From NCBI GenBank assembly GCA_023142175.1, contig JAGLJX010000055.1, forward strand, positions 1 through 12,716: a stretch of 12,716 bases of DNA, in the 5' to 3' direction. Below, in pieces: positions 6,240 through 12,716 of this stretch. Origin of the DNA: Emcibacter sp. GTDB lineage: Bacteria; Pseudomonadota; Alphaproteobacteria; Sphingomonadales; Emcibacteraceae. Numbering within the stretch: position 1 is the first letter of the stretch; every line of letters starts with the position of its first letter. A program made the translations under genes and the position numbers. Below the pieces are notes generated by a model, which had not been told where the DNA came from, did no database searches, and saw only the letters and a program-made list of their open reading frames with translations.

Positions 6240-8591
6240 ATGACTTTATCTAAAAAATTATACGTGATGTTGATGGCTGGTTCTCTGTTGGGCTGTGGTG
6301 AGACAACCCCAAAAGATATGGCGCCGGGTGCGCCGGGTAACCCGTCTGTCTGGGCTTATGCGGGCAAAACAGGTATCGGCACATCCTATGAAACTTACGG
6401 CACACCGGCGGACAAGCTGTCAAAGGTATGGTTTTCCGTTGCGCAGGGCATCCTGACCGAAACCATGTATGGCATGATCCATGAGGCTCAGATTAAGGAA
6501 ATGCAGTTCCTGATCAAGGGCGAGGGCTTTCTCGATACGGAAAAAGACGATACCATCACCACCATTGATTACCTGTATAAAGATGATGCAGGGCGGCCGC
6601 TGTCGCTGGCCTATAAAATTATCAATCGGGACAGGGAAGGAAAATATGAAATTGAAAAACATATATTCACCGACCCGGATCGGGACGTGCTTTATATGCG
6701 GGTCACATTCCGCGCTTTGGACGGCGAAATCACGCCCTATCTCTATCTGAACCCCCATGTGAATAATACCGGCAGCGGTGATCAAGCCACCGCAGACAAG
6801 CAGGGTCTTTATGCTCATGATGGCGGGACTTATCTGTCGCTGAAATCGGATGGTGAATTTATCAAGACATCTGCGGGTTTTGTCGGCACGTCGGATGGCC
6901 TCGCCGACTTGCAGGATAATGGCCAGATGGATTGGGCCTATCGCTCAACTGGCGATGAGGGCGGTAATGTGGCGTTGACCGCAGAACTCGCTTCTTTAAA
7001 TTCTGGTGAGGTCACTTATAATTTTACCATCGGGTTCGGCCCCAGTGCCGAGGCCAGCACACAGGCCGCCGATAGCTCATTGACCGTGGGCTATGATACT
7101 ATTCTCGCCCATTATAACGGCAGTGGAGATCATGTGGGATGGCAGGATTATCTTGCGGGCCTTTCGGCTTTGCCTGATATGGTAGGCACGACGACCGATG
7201 ATGGCAAGCTACTTTATACCAGTGCTATGGTCCTGAAGGCTCAGGAGGATAAAACTTATCCCGGCGCTCTTATTGCGTCGCTGTCAAACCCCTGGGGCGA
7301 GACAACATCGGCAGAGGCGGCGGCCACCGGATATAAAGCCGTCTGGCCACGGGATTTTTATCAATGCGCCATGGCATTTCTGGCACTGGGCGATCATGAT
7401 ACCCCGCTCAAGGCTTTTGAATATCTGGAACAGGTGCAGGTCACCGCTAAGACACAGGGCAACGCAGGGGCCACGGGATGGTTTCTGCAAAAAACCCATG
7501 TGGATGGTGAATTGGAATGGATCGGGGTTCAACTCGACCAGACCGCGATGCCGATCATGCTGGGCTGGAAACTTCATCAGGCGGGTATATTATCAGACGA
7601 AAAGCTTATCCATTGGTATGAAATTATGTTGAAACCGGCGGCAAATTTCCTTGTTAACGGTGGCGCGATAAATCTGGCCGGAAACGAGCGACAGGTCACA
7701 CCGCCCCAGACCCAGCAGGAACGCTGGGAAGAACAGACGGGATATAGCCCGTCCACAACCGCCGCTATTATAGCCGGATTGGTGACCGCAGCCGATATTG
7801 CCACACTAGCCGGAGATGATGCGGGCGCAGAGGTTTATCTGAAAGCTGCCGATGATTATAATGCCAAAATTGAAGACCGTATGTTTACGACTGCGGGCGT
7901 TCATGGTGATGGTAAATATTTTTTACGGATTACGTTGAATGAAGACCCCAATGATGATGGCGTGGTGACCAAGAATAACGGACGCGCGGCCATGAAAGAG
8001 CAGAATATTCTGGATGCGGGTTTTCTGGAACTGGTGCGCTATGGGGTTCGCCCTGCGGATGATGCCGCCGTTCTGGCCACATTGCCGGAACTGGATGATC
8101 AGGACAGGGATGACGCCCTAAGGGTTAAATATGATTTCACCTTCAGCGGGCAGGCAGGCGTCTTTCCCGGATGGCGGCGATATGGCAATGACGGTTACGG
8201 CGAAGATGCCGATGATGGCAGTAATTATGGCAAGATGACATCGGGTCAGCGTGGCCGGGTCTGGCCTTTCTTTACCGGAGAGCGCGGCCATTTTGAATTG
8301 GCACGGGCGCGGGGTGAAAATGCTCAGGTTTCTGAGGATAAGATTGCCGACCTTAAAAATACCTATGTCAGGGCTATGGAATTATTCGCTAATGAGGGCA
8401 TGATGCTGCCGGAGCAGGTTTGGGACGGTGTTGGCACCAACAGCCCTAATGTATATGTCAAGGGCGAGGGAACCAATTCCGCGACACCATTGGCCTGGAC
8501 CCATGCGGAATATGTCAAGCTGGTTCGTTCACTGAAGGATGGTATCGTTTGGGATAATTATAAAGTTGTGGCAGAGCGCTACAAGAAATAA
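6240..8591 (+). CDS. GH15 glucoamylase/glucodextranase-like lipoprotein
   Basis: This 783-residue exo-enzyme is predicted to release beta-glucose from ends of alpha-1,4 (and possibly alpha-1,6) glucans. Residues 1-19 form a lipoprotein signal (KKLYVMLMAGSLLGC) with lipidated Cys19. The residue after it is Gly rather than Asp, which favours the outer membrane by the E. coli rule. Residues about 30-300 match the glucodextranase N-terminal beta-sandwich of bacterial GH15 enzymes. The (alpha/alpha)6 catalytic domain follows, with substrate-site WPRDFYQCAM (369-378), catalytic acid Glu497 in RWEEQTGYSPST and catalytic base Glu725 in LPEQVWDG. ATG 6240 follows the GH13 stop by 13 bp, again with AGGAAA built on the TAG stop. 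The TAA stop abuts the convergent regulator stop with no gap. Gene order suggests it completes hydrolysis to glucose. Confidence 0.93.
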   Translation: MTLSKKLYVMLMAGSLLGCGETTPKDMAPGAPGNPSVWAYAGKTGIGTSYETYGTPADKLSKVWFSVAQGILTETMYGMIHEAQIKEMQFLIKGEGFLDTEKDDTITTIDYLYKDDAGRPLSLAYKIINRDREGKYEIEKHIFTDPDRDVLYMRVTFRALDGEITPYLYLNPHVNNTGSGDQATADKQGLYAHDGGTYLSLKSDGEFIKTSAGFVGTSDGLADLQDNGQMDWAYRSTGDEGGNVALTAELASLNSGEVTYNFTIGFGPSAEASTQAADSSLTVGYDTILAHYNGSGDHVGWQDYLAGLSALPDMVGTTTDDGKLLYTSAMVLKAQEDKTYPGALIASLSNPWGETTSAEAAATGYKAVWPRDFYQCAMAFLALGDHDTPLKAFEYLEQVQVTAKTQGNAGATGWFLQKTHVDGELEWIGVQLDQTAMPIMLGWKLHQAGILSDEKLIHWYEIMLKPAANFLVNGGAINLAGNERQVTPPQTQQERWEEQTGYSPSTTAAIIAGLVTAADIATLAGDDAGAEVYLKAADDYNAKIEDRMFTTAGVHGDGKYFLRITLNEDPNDDGVVTKNNGRAAMKEQNILDAGFLELVRYGVRPADDAAVLATLPELDDQDRDDALRVKYDFTFSGQAGVFPGWRRYGNDGYGEDADDGSNYGKMTSGQRGRVWPFFTGERGHFELARARGENAQVSEDKIADLKNTYVRAMELFANEGMMLPEQVWDGVGTNSPNVYVKGEGTNSATPLAWTHAEYVKLVRSLKDGIVWDNYKVVAERYKK

Positions 8592-9626
8592 TTATTTCAG
8601 CTTGGCACCGCAGGAATCCCGCACAATAAGTTTGGCGGGCATCAGGATGGAATCCATATCTTCACCCCTGATCAGCTTCAGCAGATTTTCCACCAGAAGC
8701 TTGCCGGCAAGCATGGTATCCTGTTGCACAGTGGTTAGCGGCGGATTGGTATAGGTGGCGGTGGGAATATTATCAAAACCTACCACAGCCACCTCTGATG
8801 GTACTCTGATGTTATTTTCCTTTAACGCATTGATTACGCCAATGGCAATCAGGTCGCTGGCACAGAATATGGCATCAAACTGTAGTTTGCTTTTTAACAA
8901 TTCTATGGTCGCTTCATAACCCATTTCTTCGGAGGTATCCGCATCAATCTGAAGTTTTGGGTTGACCATAAGATTGGCATCCAGCAGCGCCTTCACATAG
9001 CCTTGATAACGCTGGTTGAATTCTGGCCGATGTTCGGTGGCAATGCCGAAGAAGGCAATCTTCTTATGGCCCATATCGGTGAGATGTTTGGTGGCAATAT
9101 AAGCACTATTGAGGTTGTCACAGCCAATAAAATGTCCCGGTTGGTTGGGGAGCACCGGACCCCATGTGATAAAATGCGCCCCAATTTTATCCAGATTGGC
9201 GATTTTCTCGGCGTAAGTAATATAATCGCCATAACCTAAGAAGATAATGCCATCGGCCCGGTTGGCATTTTCATATTCCGCATTCCAGTTCAGGCTCTGT
9301 TGCTGAAATGAAATAAGCAGGTCATATCCCATCTTGGCCGAGGCCCGTGTTATGCTGCCGAGCATGCTCAGGAAAAAGGGATTGATCAGTGTGTCATCTG
9401 TGCCGGGATCTTCACATAACAACAAAGCAAGGGTCTTGGTTTCTTTTGATCGCAGGTTACGGGCATTAATATCAACCTGATAATTGAGTTTTTTGGCAAT
9501 AGCATGAATTCTTTCCCGGGTATCTTTGCTGACCAGAGAGCTGTTGCGGAGCGCACGAGACACAGTAGGCTGGGATACTCCGGCCAGATGCGCAATATCA
9601 AAAGAAGTTGGTTTTTCGTCTTTCAT
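8592..9626 (-). CDS. LacI-family transcriptional regulator, probable repressor of the alpha-glucan genes
   Basis: This is a 344-residue cytoplasmic DNA-binding regulator of usual LacI length. Residues 8-28 are the helix-turn-helix (FDIAHLAGVSQPTVSRALRN), with Gln19, Pro20 and Arg24 at the specificity positions matching LacI Tyr17, Gln18 and Arg22. Residues 51-61 are the hinge helix, with Leu58 in ARNLRS for minor-groove insertion at a central CpG. Residues about 65-340 form the periplasmic-binding-protein-like sensor domain (MGYDLLI, ADGIIFLG, FCASDLIAIGVINAL, VVGFDNIPTATYTNPPLTTVQQ). Location between the glycosidases and the sugar symporter suggests control of both, with a maltose- or glucose-type effector (inference). 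Its best promoter has an ATACGTAT operator inside the spacer, implying autoregulation. The Shine-Dalgarno before ATG 9626 is weak, suggesting low expression. Its family resembles MalI/MalR-type regulators, but I cannot assign an orthologue. Confidence 0.93.
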   Translation of the reverse strand: MKDEKPTSFDIAHLAGVSQPTVSRALRNSSLVSKDTRERIHAIAKKLNYQVDINARNLRSKETKTLALLLCEDPGTDDTLINPFFLSMLGSITRASAKMGYDLLISFQQQSLNWNAEYENANRADGIIFLGYGDYITYAEKIANLDKIGAHFITWGPVLPNQPGHFIGCDNLNSAYIATKHLTDMGHKKIAFFGIATEHRPEFNQRYQGYVKALLDANLMVNPKLQIDADTSEEMGYEATIELLKSKLQFDAIFCASDLIAIGVINALKENNIRVPSEVAVVGFDNIPTATYTNPPLTTVQQDTMLAGKLLVENLLKLIRGEDMDSILMPAKLIVRDSCGAKLK

Positions 9627-9638
9627 TTACGGTCACTC

Positions 9639-9649
9639 TGTGAATCACA
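9639..9649. promoter_or_regulatory. Palindrome TGTGAATCACA in the regulator leader
   Basis: This is a perfect 11-bp palindrome (TGTGA-A-TCACA), 13 bp upstream of the regulator's start codon and downstream of its proposed promoter. The one-base spacer rules out a normal CRP site, which has six. It could be a site for a second regulator or chance; no partner copy was noticed in the window. Confidence 0.3.
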
Positions 9650-9663
9650 AATACAATTTATGC

Positions 9664-9693
9664 ATAATACATACGTATTCATGCATTATTCAA
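9664..9693 (-). promoter_or_regulatory. Putative promoter of the LacI-family regulator gene
   Basis: Read on the minus strand, a -35-like TTGAAT (9693-9688, 4/6) and a -10-like TATTAT (9669-9664, 5/6) are separated by 18 bp. Transcription would start near 9657, giving a leader of about 31 nt. The core of operator C (9671-9678) lies wholly within the spacer, where a bound repressor would exclude RNA polymerase. Confidence 0.6.
9667..9682 (+). promoter_or_regulatory. Putative LacI-family operator C (regulator promoter)
   Basis: The sequence is ATACATACGTATTCAT with its core ATACGTAT at 9671-9678. It shares the 12-base string ACATACGTATTC plus the following AT with operator A. It sits inside the -35/-10 spacer of the regulator promoter, pointing to autorepression. 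Confidence 0.72.
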
Positions 9694-9695
9694 GT

Positions 9696-9711
9696 ATGTA
9701 TACGTATGTCT
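9696..9711 (-). promoter_or_regulatory. Putative LacI-family operator D (symporter side)
   Basis: Read on the minus strand this is AGACATACGTATACAT with its core at 9700-9707. It is inverted relative to operator C, with centres 29 bp apart, close to the 28 bp of the A/B pair. A -10-like TATGAT at 9726-9731 on the plus strand would put the symporter's -35 region over this site. No good -35 match is seen there, so that promoter is tentative. Confidence 0.62.
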
Positions 9712-9777
9712 TTGCTTGTAGTGGCTATGATGATGTCGTAATTTTTGGATAAATTAAAATAAAAAATAGGGATCAGG

Positions 9778-11337
9778 ATGACATTAGCGACCATAGATAT
9801 TGCGGTATTTACCGCATATGTGCTGGGGATTATAGCACTAGCATATTGGGTTAGCCGCGAAAAAGCGGGACATGACAAAAATACTGAAGATTATTTCCTT
9901 GCCGGAAAATCTTTGCCGTGGTGGGCTGTTGGCGCATCCTTAATTGCGGCAAATATTTCTGCGGAACAGATCATCGGTATGTCCGGTTCCGGTTATGTAT
10001 TGGGTCTTGGTATCGCCTCTTATGAATGGATGGCCGCCATAACACTGATTATTGTCGGTAAATATTTCCTGCCGATCTTCCTGAAAAAAGGCATCTATAC
10101 CATGCCGCAATATCTGGAAGACCGCTATGACCATAAAGTCCGTACCATTATGGCCATATTCTGGCTTGGCATTTATATCTTCGTCAATCTTACCGCCATT
10201 CTATGGCTGGGTGCGCTGGCCATTGAGACTATTGCCGGTGTTGATGTGGTTTATGGTATGATCTTCTTAGGCTCTTTTGCCATGGCTTATAGTCTGTATG
10301 GCGGACTGAAGGCGGTGGCCTTCACCGATATTATTCAGGTCGTGTTGCTGGTCTGCGGCGGGTTGTTCCTATCATACATTGCCCTTAATCAGATTTCAGA
10401 TGGCGAAGGCATATTAAAAGGGTTTGGTATTCTGACCGAGAAAGCCCCTGAAAAATTTGATATGATTTTTGATGAATCCAGCCCCCATTATATCAGCCTG
10501 CCCGGCCTGTCCGTCCTGCTCGGTGGTATGTGGATAATGAATCTGTCTTATTGGGGCTTTAACCAATATATCATTCAGCGTGCGCTGGCGGCCAAGAATA
10601 TCAGAGAAGCCCAGAAGGGCATAGCCTTTGCTGCTTTCCTTAAGCTTCTGATGCCTCTGATTGTAGTGCTTCCTGGGATTGCTGCTGTTGTTTTGGCCCC
10701 TGATTTGGAACGTCCGGATCAGGCCTACCCCACGTTGATGAATATGATGCCAGTGGGCCTTAAGGGATTGATCTTTGCCGCACTTGTGGCGGCGATTGTA
10801 TCATCGCTTGGTTCTATGACAAACAGCATTGCCACTATTTTTACAATGGATATTTATTCCTATTACAACAAGGGAAAGTCGCAGCATCATTATGTGAAGA
10901 TTGGCCGTATCGTCAGCTTCTCTGCCATGATCATTGCCATGATCTGTGCGCGGCCTCTGTTGGGTCAGTTCAAGGAAGCTTTCCAGTATATTCAGGATTT
11001 CACCGGCTTCTTCACGCCGGGAATTGTGGTGCTGTTTTTTATGGGGATGTTCTGGAACAAAATGACAACCAACGCGGCGTTGGCTGCGGCGATCGGCTCT
11101 GCCCTATTCTCGCTGGCCTTTTATCTTCTCCTGCCGGATTATCCATTTATGGATCGGGTTGGCTTGGTGTTCCTGCTGTGTGTTGGTCTGTCTGTCGGTA
11201 TCAGCTTGTTCGAGAAGAAACCACAGAAAAAGGCCGTAGACCTAGGCGATATAGATTTCTCTACCAGCAGTGGGTTTAATATATCTGCGGTGGCGGTTAG
11301 CCTTATTCTCGTTGCGCTTTATGTCACTTGGTGGTGA
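9778..11337 (+). CDS. Sodium/sugar symporter, SSS family (SGLT/vSGLT-like)
   Basis: This 519-residue inner-membrane symporter with about 14 hydrophobic segments probably imports glucose or a related hexose with Na+. It resembles Vibrio vSGLT along its length. Motifs include SLIAANISAEQIIGMSGSGY (54-73), YGGLKAVAFTDIIQVV, NLSYWGFNQYIIQR (255-268), AAFLKL (285-290) and IVSSLGSM (340-347). From remembered vSGLT numbering, the sugar-site residues Gln69, Glu88, Asn260, Tyr263 and Lys294 correspond to Gln64, Glu83, Asn255, Tyr258 and Lys289 here. Ser91 is replaced by Ala86, which may alter hydroxyl recognition. The loop between LVVLPGIAA-type residues (about 297-303) and AYPTL is shorter than in vSGLT. 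ATG 9778 has AGGGA five bases upstream. The gene is divergent from the regulator, shares its operator region, and ends at a strong terminator. Confidence 0.93.
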   Translation: MTLATIDIAVFTAYVLGIIALAYWVSREKAGHDKNTEDYFLAGKSLPWWAVGASLIAANISAEQIIGMSGSGYVLGLGIASYEWMAAITLIIVGKYFLPIFLKKGIYTMPQYLEDRYDHKVRTIMAIFWLGIYIFVNLTAILWLGALAIETIAGVDVVYGMIFLGSFAMAYSLYGGLKAVAFTDIIQVVLLVCGGLFLSYIALNQISDGEGILKGFGILTEKAPEKFDMIFDESSPHYISLPGLSVLLGGMWIMNLSYWGFNQYIIQRALAAKNIREAQKGIAFAAFLKLLMPLIVVLPGIAAVVLAPDLERPDQAYPTLMNMMPVGLKGLIFAALVAAIVSSLGSMTNSIATIFTMDIYSYYNKGKSQHHYVKIGRIVSFSAMIIAMICARPLLGQFKEAFQYIQDFTGFFTPGIVVLFFMGMFWNKMTTNAALAAAIGSALFSLAFYLLLPDYPFMDRVGLVFLLCVGLSVGISLFEKKPQKKAVDLGDIDFSTSSGFNISAVAVSLILVALYVTWW

Positions 11338-11374
11338 TTATTAACGCATAGATTAAATGAATTTTAGTCGACTC

Positions 11375-11420
11375 CGGGGGTGCTGCGAATTGTTTTAATT
11401 CGCAGTATCCCCGTTTTTTT
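11375..11420 (+). terminator. Rho-independent terminator after the symporter gene
   Basis: A 17-bp stem (11375-11391 with 11397-11413, including two G-U pairs) closes a 5-nt loop GTTTT. Seven T residues follow (11414-11420). It lies 38 bp after the symporter stop and separates that gene from the DUF1343 gene at 11492. Confidence 0.95.
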
Positions 11421-11491
11421 GTTATAAAACGATGCCCGGCACATATTAACTGGGGCTGAATTATTTATGGCATAAAGAGGTTAGCAGAACG

Positions 11492-12670
11492 GTGATGAAA
11501 TATTTATTGCTGGTTATTATTTTTGTTGCCGGTACAGGCAATATTCAGGCTGATGGACTGGTCTACGAAACAGAAACCCTCATAGTTGGTGCAGAGCGCA
11601 GGGATCTGGTCAAACATACCCTGATCGGTAAGCGCGTTGGAATGATCGTTAATCAAAGCTCGCTTGTGGGCGATATTCATTTAATCGAAGCTTTGCAGAA
11701 AAATGGTATTACGCCGGTTAAGCTGTTTGCTGTGGAGCATGGTATTCGCGGGATTGAAGATGCAGGTGCCGTGATTGAAAACAGCCGTGACAGTCGCAGT
11801 GGCCTGCCGATTATCTCAATTTATGGCAAAAAGAAAGCCCCTTCGCGCCATGACCTGACGACTGTAGATGTTATGGTCTTTGACCTTCAGGATGTTGGGG
11901 TCAGGTTTTTTACCTATCTGAGTTCGCTTCATTATATTATGGAAAGCTGTGCCCGCAATGATACTCCTCTGGTGCTGTTGGATCGGCCAAATCCCAATGG
12001 TTCTCATGTGGATGGGCCTATTCTCAAACCGTCCTTCCAAAGTTTTGTCGGGATGCACCCTATTCCGGTTTTACATGGTATGACATTGGGAGAGCTGGCC
12101 AGAATGGTCAATGGGGAAGGGTGGCTGTCAGACGGATTAATATGTAATTTAACCGTAATCCCACTGAAGAACTACCGTCATTCCCTGAAATATGTCTTAC
12201 CCATAAAGCCCTCGCCAAATCTGCCAAATCAAAAAGCAATTGAGTTATATCCCTCTCTGGCTCTGTTCGAAGCGAGCAATATCAGTGTCGGACGTGGTAC
12301 GGATTTCCCCTTTCAGGTGTTAGGGGGAACCAATGTGGGTTACGGCGATTTCACCTTCACCCCTGTCCCGATTCCTAATGCCGCCCGTAACCCTAAATTG
12401 AACGGGCGCTCGCTTTATGGCAAAGATTACCGCACCCTCCCGATAACAGGTCTAAATATTGAAATATTTCTGGACTGGTATCATCGGGCCGGAAAACTGA
12501 ATGAGGTTTTTCTAAACCGGCCGGCGTGGCTGGATAAGTTGATGGGTACTGATATGTTTCGCAAACAGCTGAAAGCAGGTATGAGCGCAGATCATATTCG
12601 GGCTAGTTGGAGAGACGATTTAAATCGTTTTAAAAAACGCAGAGCGCTCTATCTCCTATATCCCGAATAA
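11492..12670 (+). CDS. Exported DUF1343 / NamZ-like protein (exo-beta-N-acetylmuramidase family)
   Basis: This is 392 residues from GTG 11492, or 391 from ATG 11495. AGAGG at 11476-11480 is 11 nt from the GTG and 14 nt from the ATG, so the start is open. A signal peptide (KYLLLVIIFVAGTGNIQA) indicates export. Family motifs run in order: GMIVNQSS (50-57), LFAVEHGIRG (78-87) with the conserved Glu82-His83 pair, GLPIISIYG, VFDLQDVGVRFFTY (129-142), LLDRPNPNG (162-170), SFVGMHPIPVLHGMTLGELA (184-203), SPNLPNQ and SNISVGRGTDFPF (262-274). Characterised members of this family (GH171, NamZ) remove N-acetylmuramic acid from peptidoglycan fragments. The usual EGTN before the SxGRGT motif reads EASN here. 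A terminator separates it from the symporter, so a role in glucan use is not implied. Cell-wall recycling or scavenging is the default expectation. Confidence 0.88.
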   Translation: MMKYLLLVIIFVAGTGNIQADGLVYETETLIVGAERRDLVKHTLIGKRVGMIVNQSSLVGDIHLIEALQKNGITPVKLFAVEHGIRGIEDAGAVIENSRDSRSGLPIISIYGKKKAPSRHDLTTVDVMVFDLQDVGVRFFTYLSSLHYIMESCARNDTPLVLLDRPNPNGSHVDGPILKPSFQSFVGMHPIPVLHGMTLGELARMVNGEGWLSDGLICNLTVIPLKNYRHSLKYVLPIKPSPNLPNQKAIELYPSLALFEASNISVGRGTDFPFQVLGGTNVGYGDFTFTPVPIPNAARNPKLNGRSLYGKDYRTLPITGLNIEIFLDWYHRAGKLNEVFLNRPAWLDKLMGTDMFRKQLKAGMSADHIRASWRDDLNRFKKRRALYLLYPE

Positions 12671-12685
12671 TCTTCTCCCTGAAAG

Positions 12686-12716
12686 GTGCAATATCCCGAT
12701 ATGATTGCTTTATGGG
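12686..12716 (+). other. Possible start of a further gene, cut by the window edge
   Basis: After the DUF1343 stop an open frame runs to the window edge, with GTG at 12686 or ATG at 12701 (MIALW). GAAAGG at 12681-12686 could be a ribosome-binding site for the ATG, though 14 nt is a long spacing. Ten codons are too few to call a product; it would be co-transcribed with the DUF1343 gene. Confidence 0.2.

Noticed and set aside
6420..6818. 132-codon minus-strand ORF inside the GH15 gene
   Set aside because: It is a shadow of a gene whose own frame has complete family motifs. It has no motif, no ribosome-binding site and no independent context.
9639..9649. TGTGAATCACA as a CRP site
   Set aside because: CRP half-sites TGTGA and TCACA are separated by six bases; here the spacer is one base, so CRP could not bind normally.
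9504..9752. Plus-strand ORFs (82 and 71 codons) across the regulator start and operators
   Set aside because: They run antisense through the conserved HTH-coding region and through the operator sites, with no motif or plausible translation signals.

Overview
The window reads as a chromosomal alpha-glucan (maltodextrin/starch-type) utilisation locus of a Gram-negative proteobacterium. The evidence is a TonB-dependent receptor, an outer-membrane-type lipoprotein, Sec signal peptides and a vSGLT-like sodium symporter; the symporter and the moderate GC suggest a marine lineage. The set (receptor, 'tryptophan halogenase'-type flavoenzyme, GH97, GH13, GH15, LacI regulator, SSS symporter) fits marine Alphaproteobacteria or Alteromonadales-type Gammaproteobacteria. 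I cannot settle the class from sequence alone.

Layout. 1-434: C-terminal end of a TonB-dependent receptor, closed by a strong intrinsic terminator (454-498). 546-2054: a flavin-dependent halogenase-family protein with its catalytic residues intact. 2055-2288: an intergenic region with a perfect 23-bp inverted repeat containing two ATACGTAT operator-like cores, followed by a plausible promoter. 2289-8591: three tightly packed exported glycosidase genes, GH97 (SusB-like, apparently starting at ATT), GH13 (SusA/neopullulanase-like) and GH15 (glucodextranase/glucoamylase-like lipoprotein). 9626-8592, minus strand: a LacI-family regulator whose stop codon abuts the GH15 stop with no gap. 9627-9777: a divergent intergenic region with two more ATACGTAT cores, one inside the -35/-10 spacer of the best regulator promoter. 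9778-11337: SGLT-type symporter, followed by a strong terminator (11375-11420). 11492-12670: an exported DUF1343/NamZ-like protein (peptidoglycan exo-muramidase family). The last 46 bases may hold the start of another gene.

How it may work (inference): the receptor imports oligosaccharides across the outer membrane. GH13 shortens or debranches them in the periplasm, and GH97 and GH15 release glucose, which the SSS symporter brings in with Na+. The LacI protein probably controls the glycosidase operon, the symporter and itself through paired ATACGTAT operators. The halogenase has no evident role in this pathway, although the family is known to sit beside such receptors. The NamZ-like gene is separated by a terminator and may be an unrelated unit.

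The points most worth checking are the apparent ATT start of GH97 with its well-placed Shine-Dalgarno, the four-site paired operator system, and the halogenase in a sugar locus.
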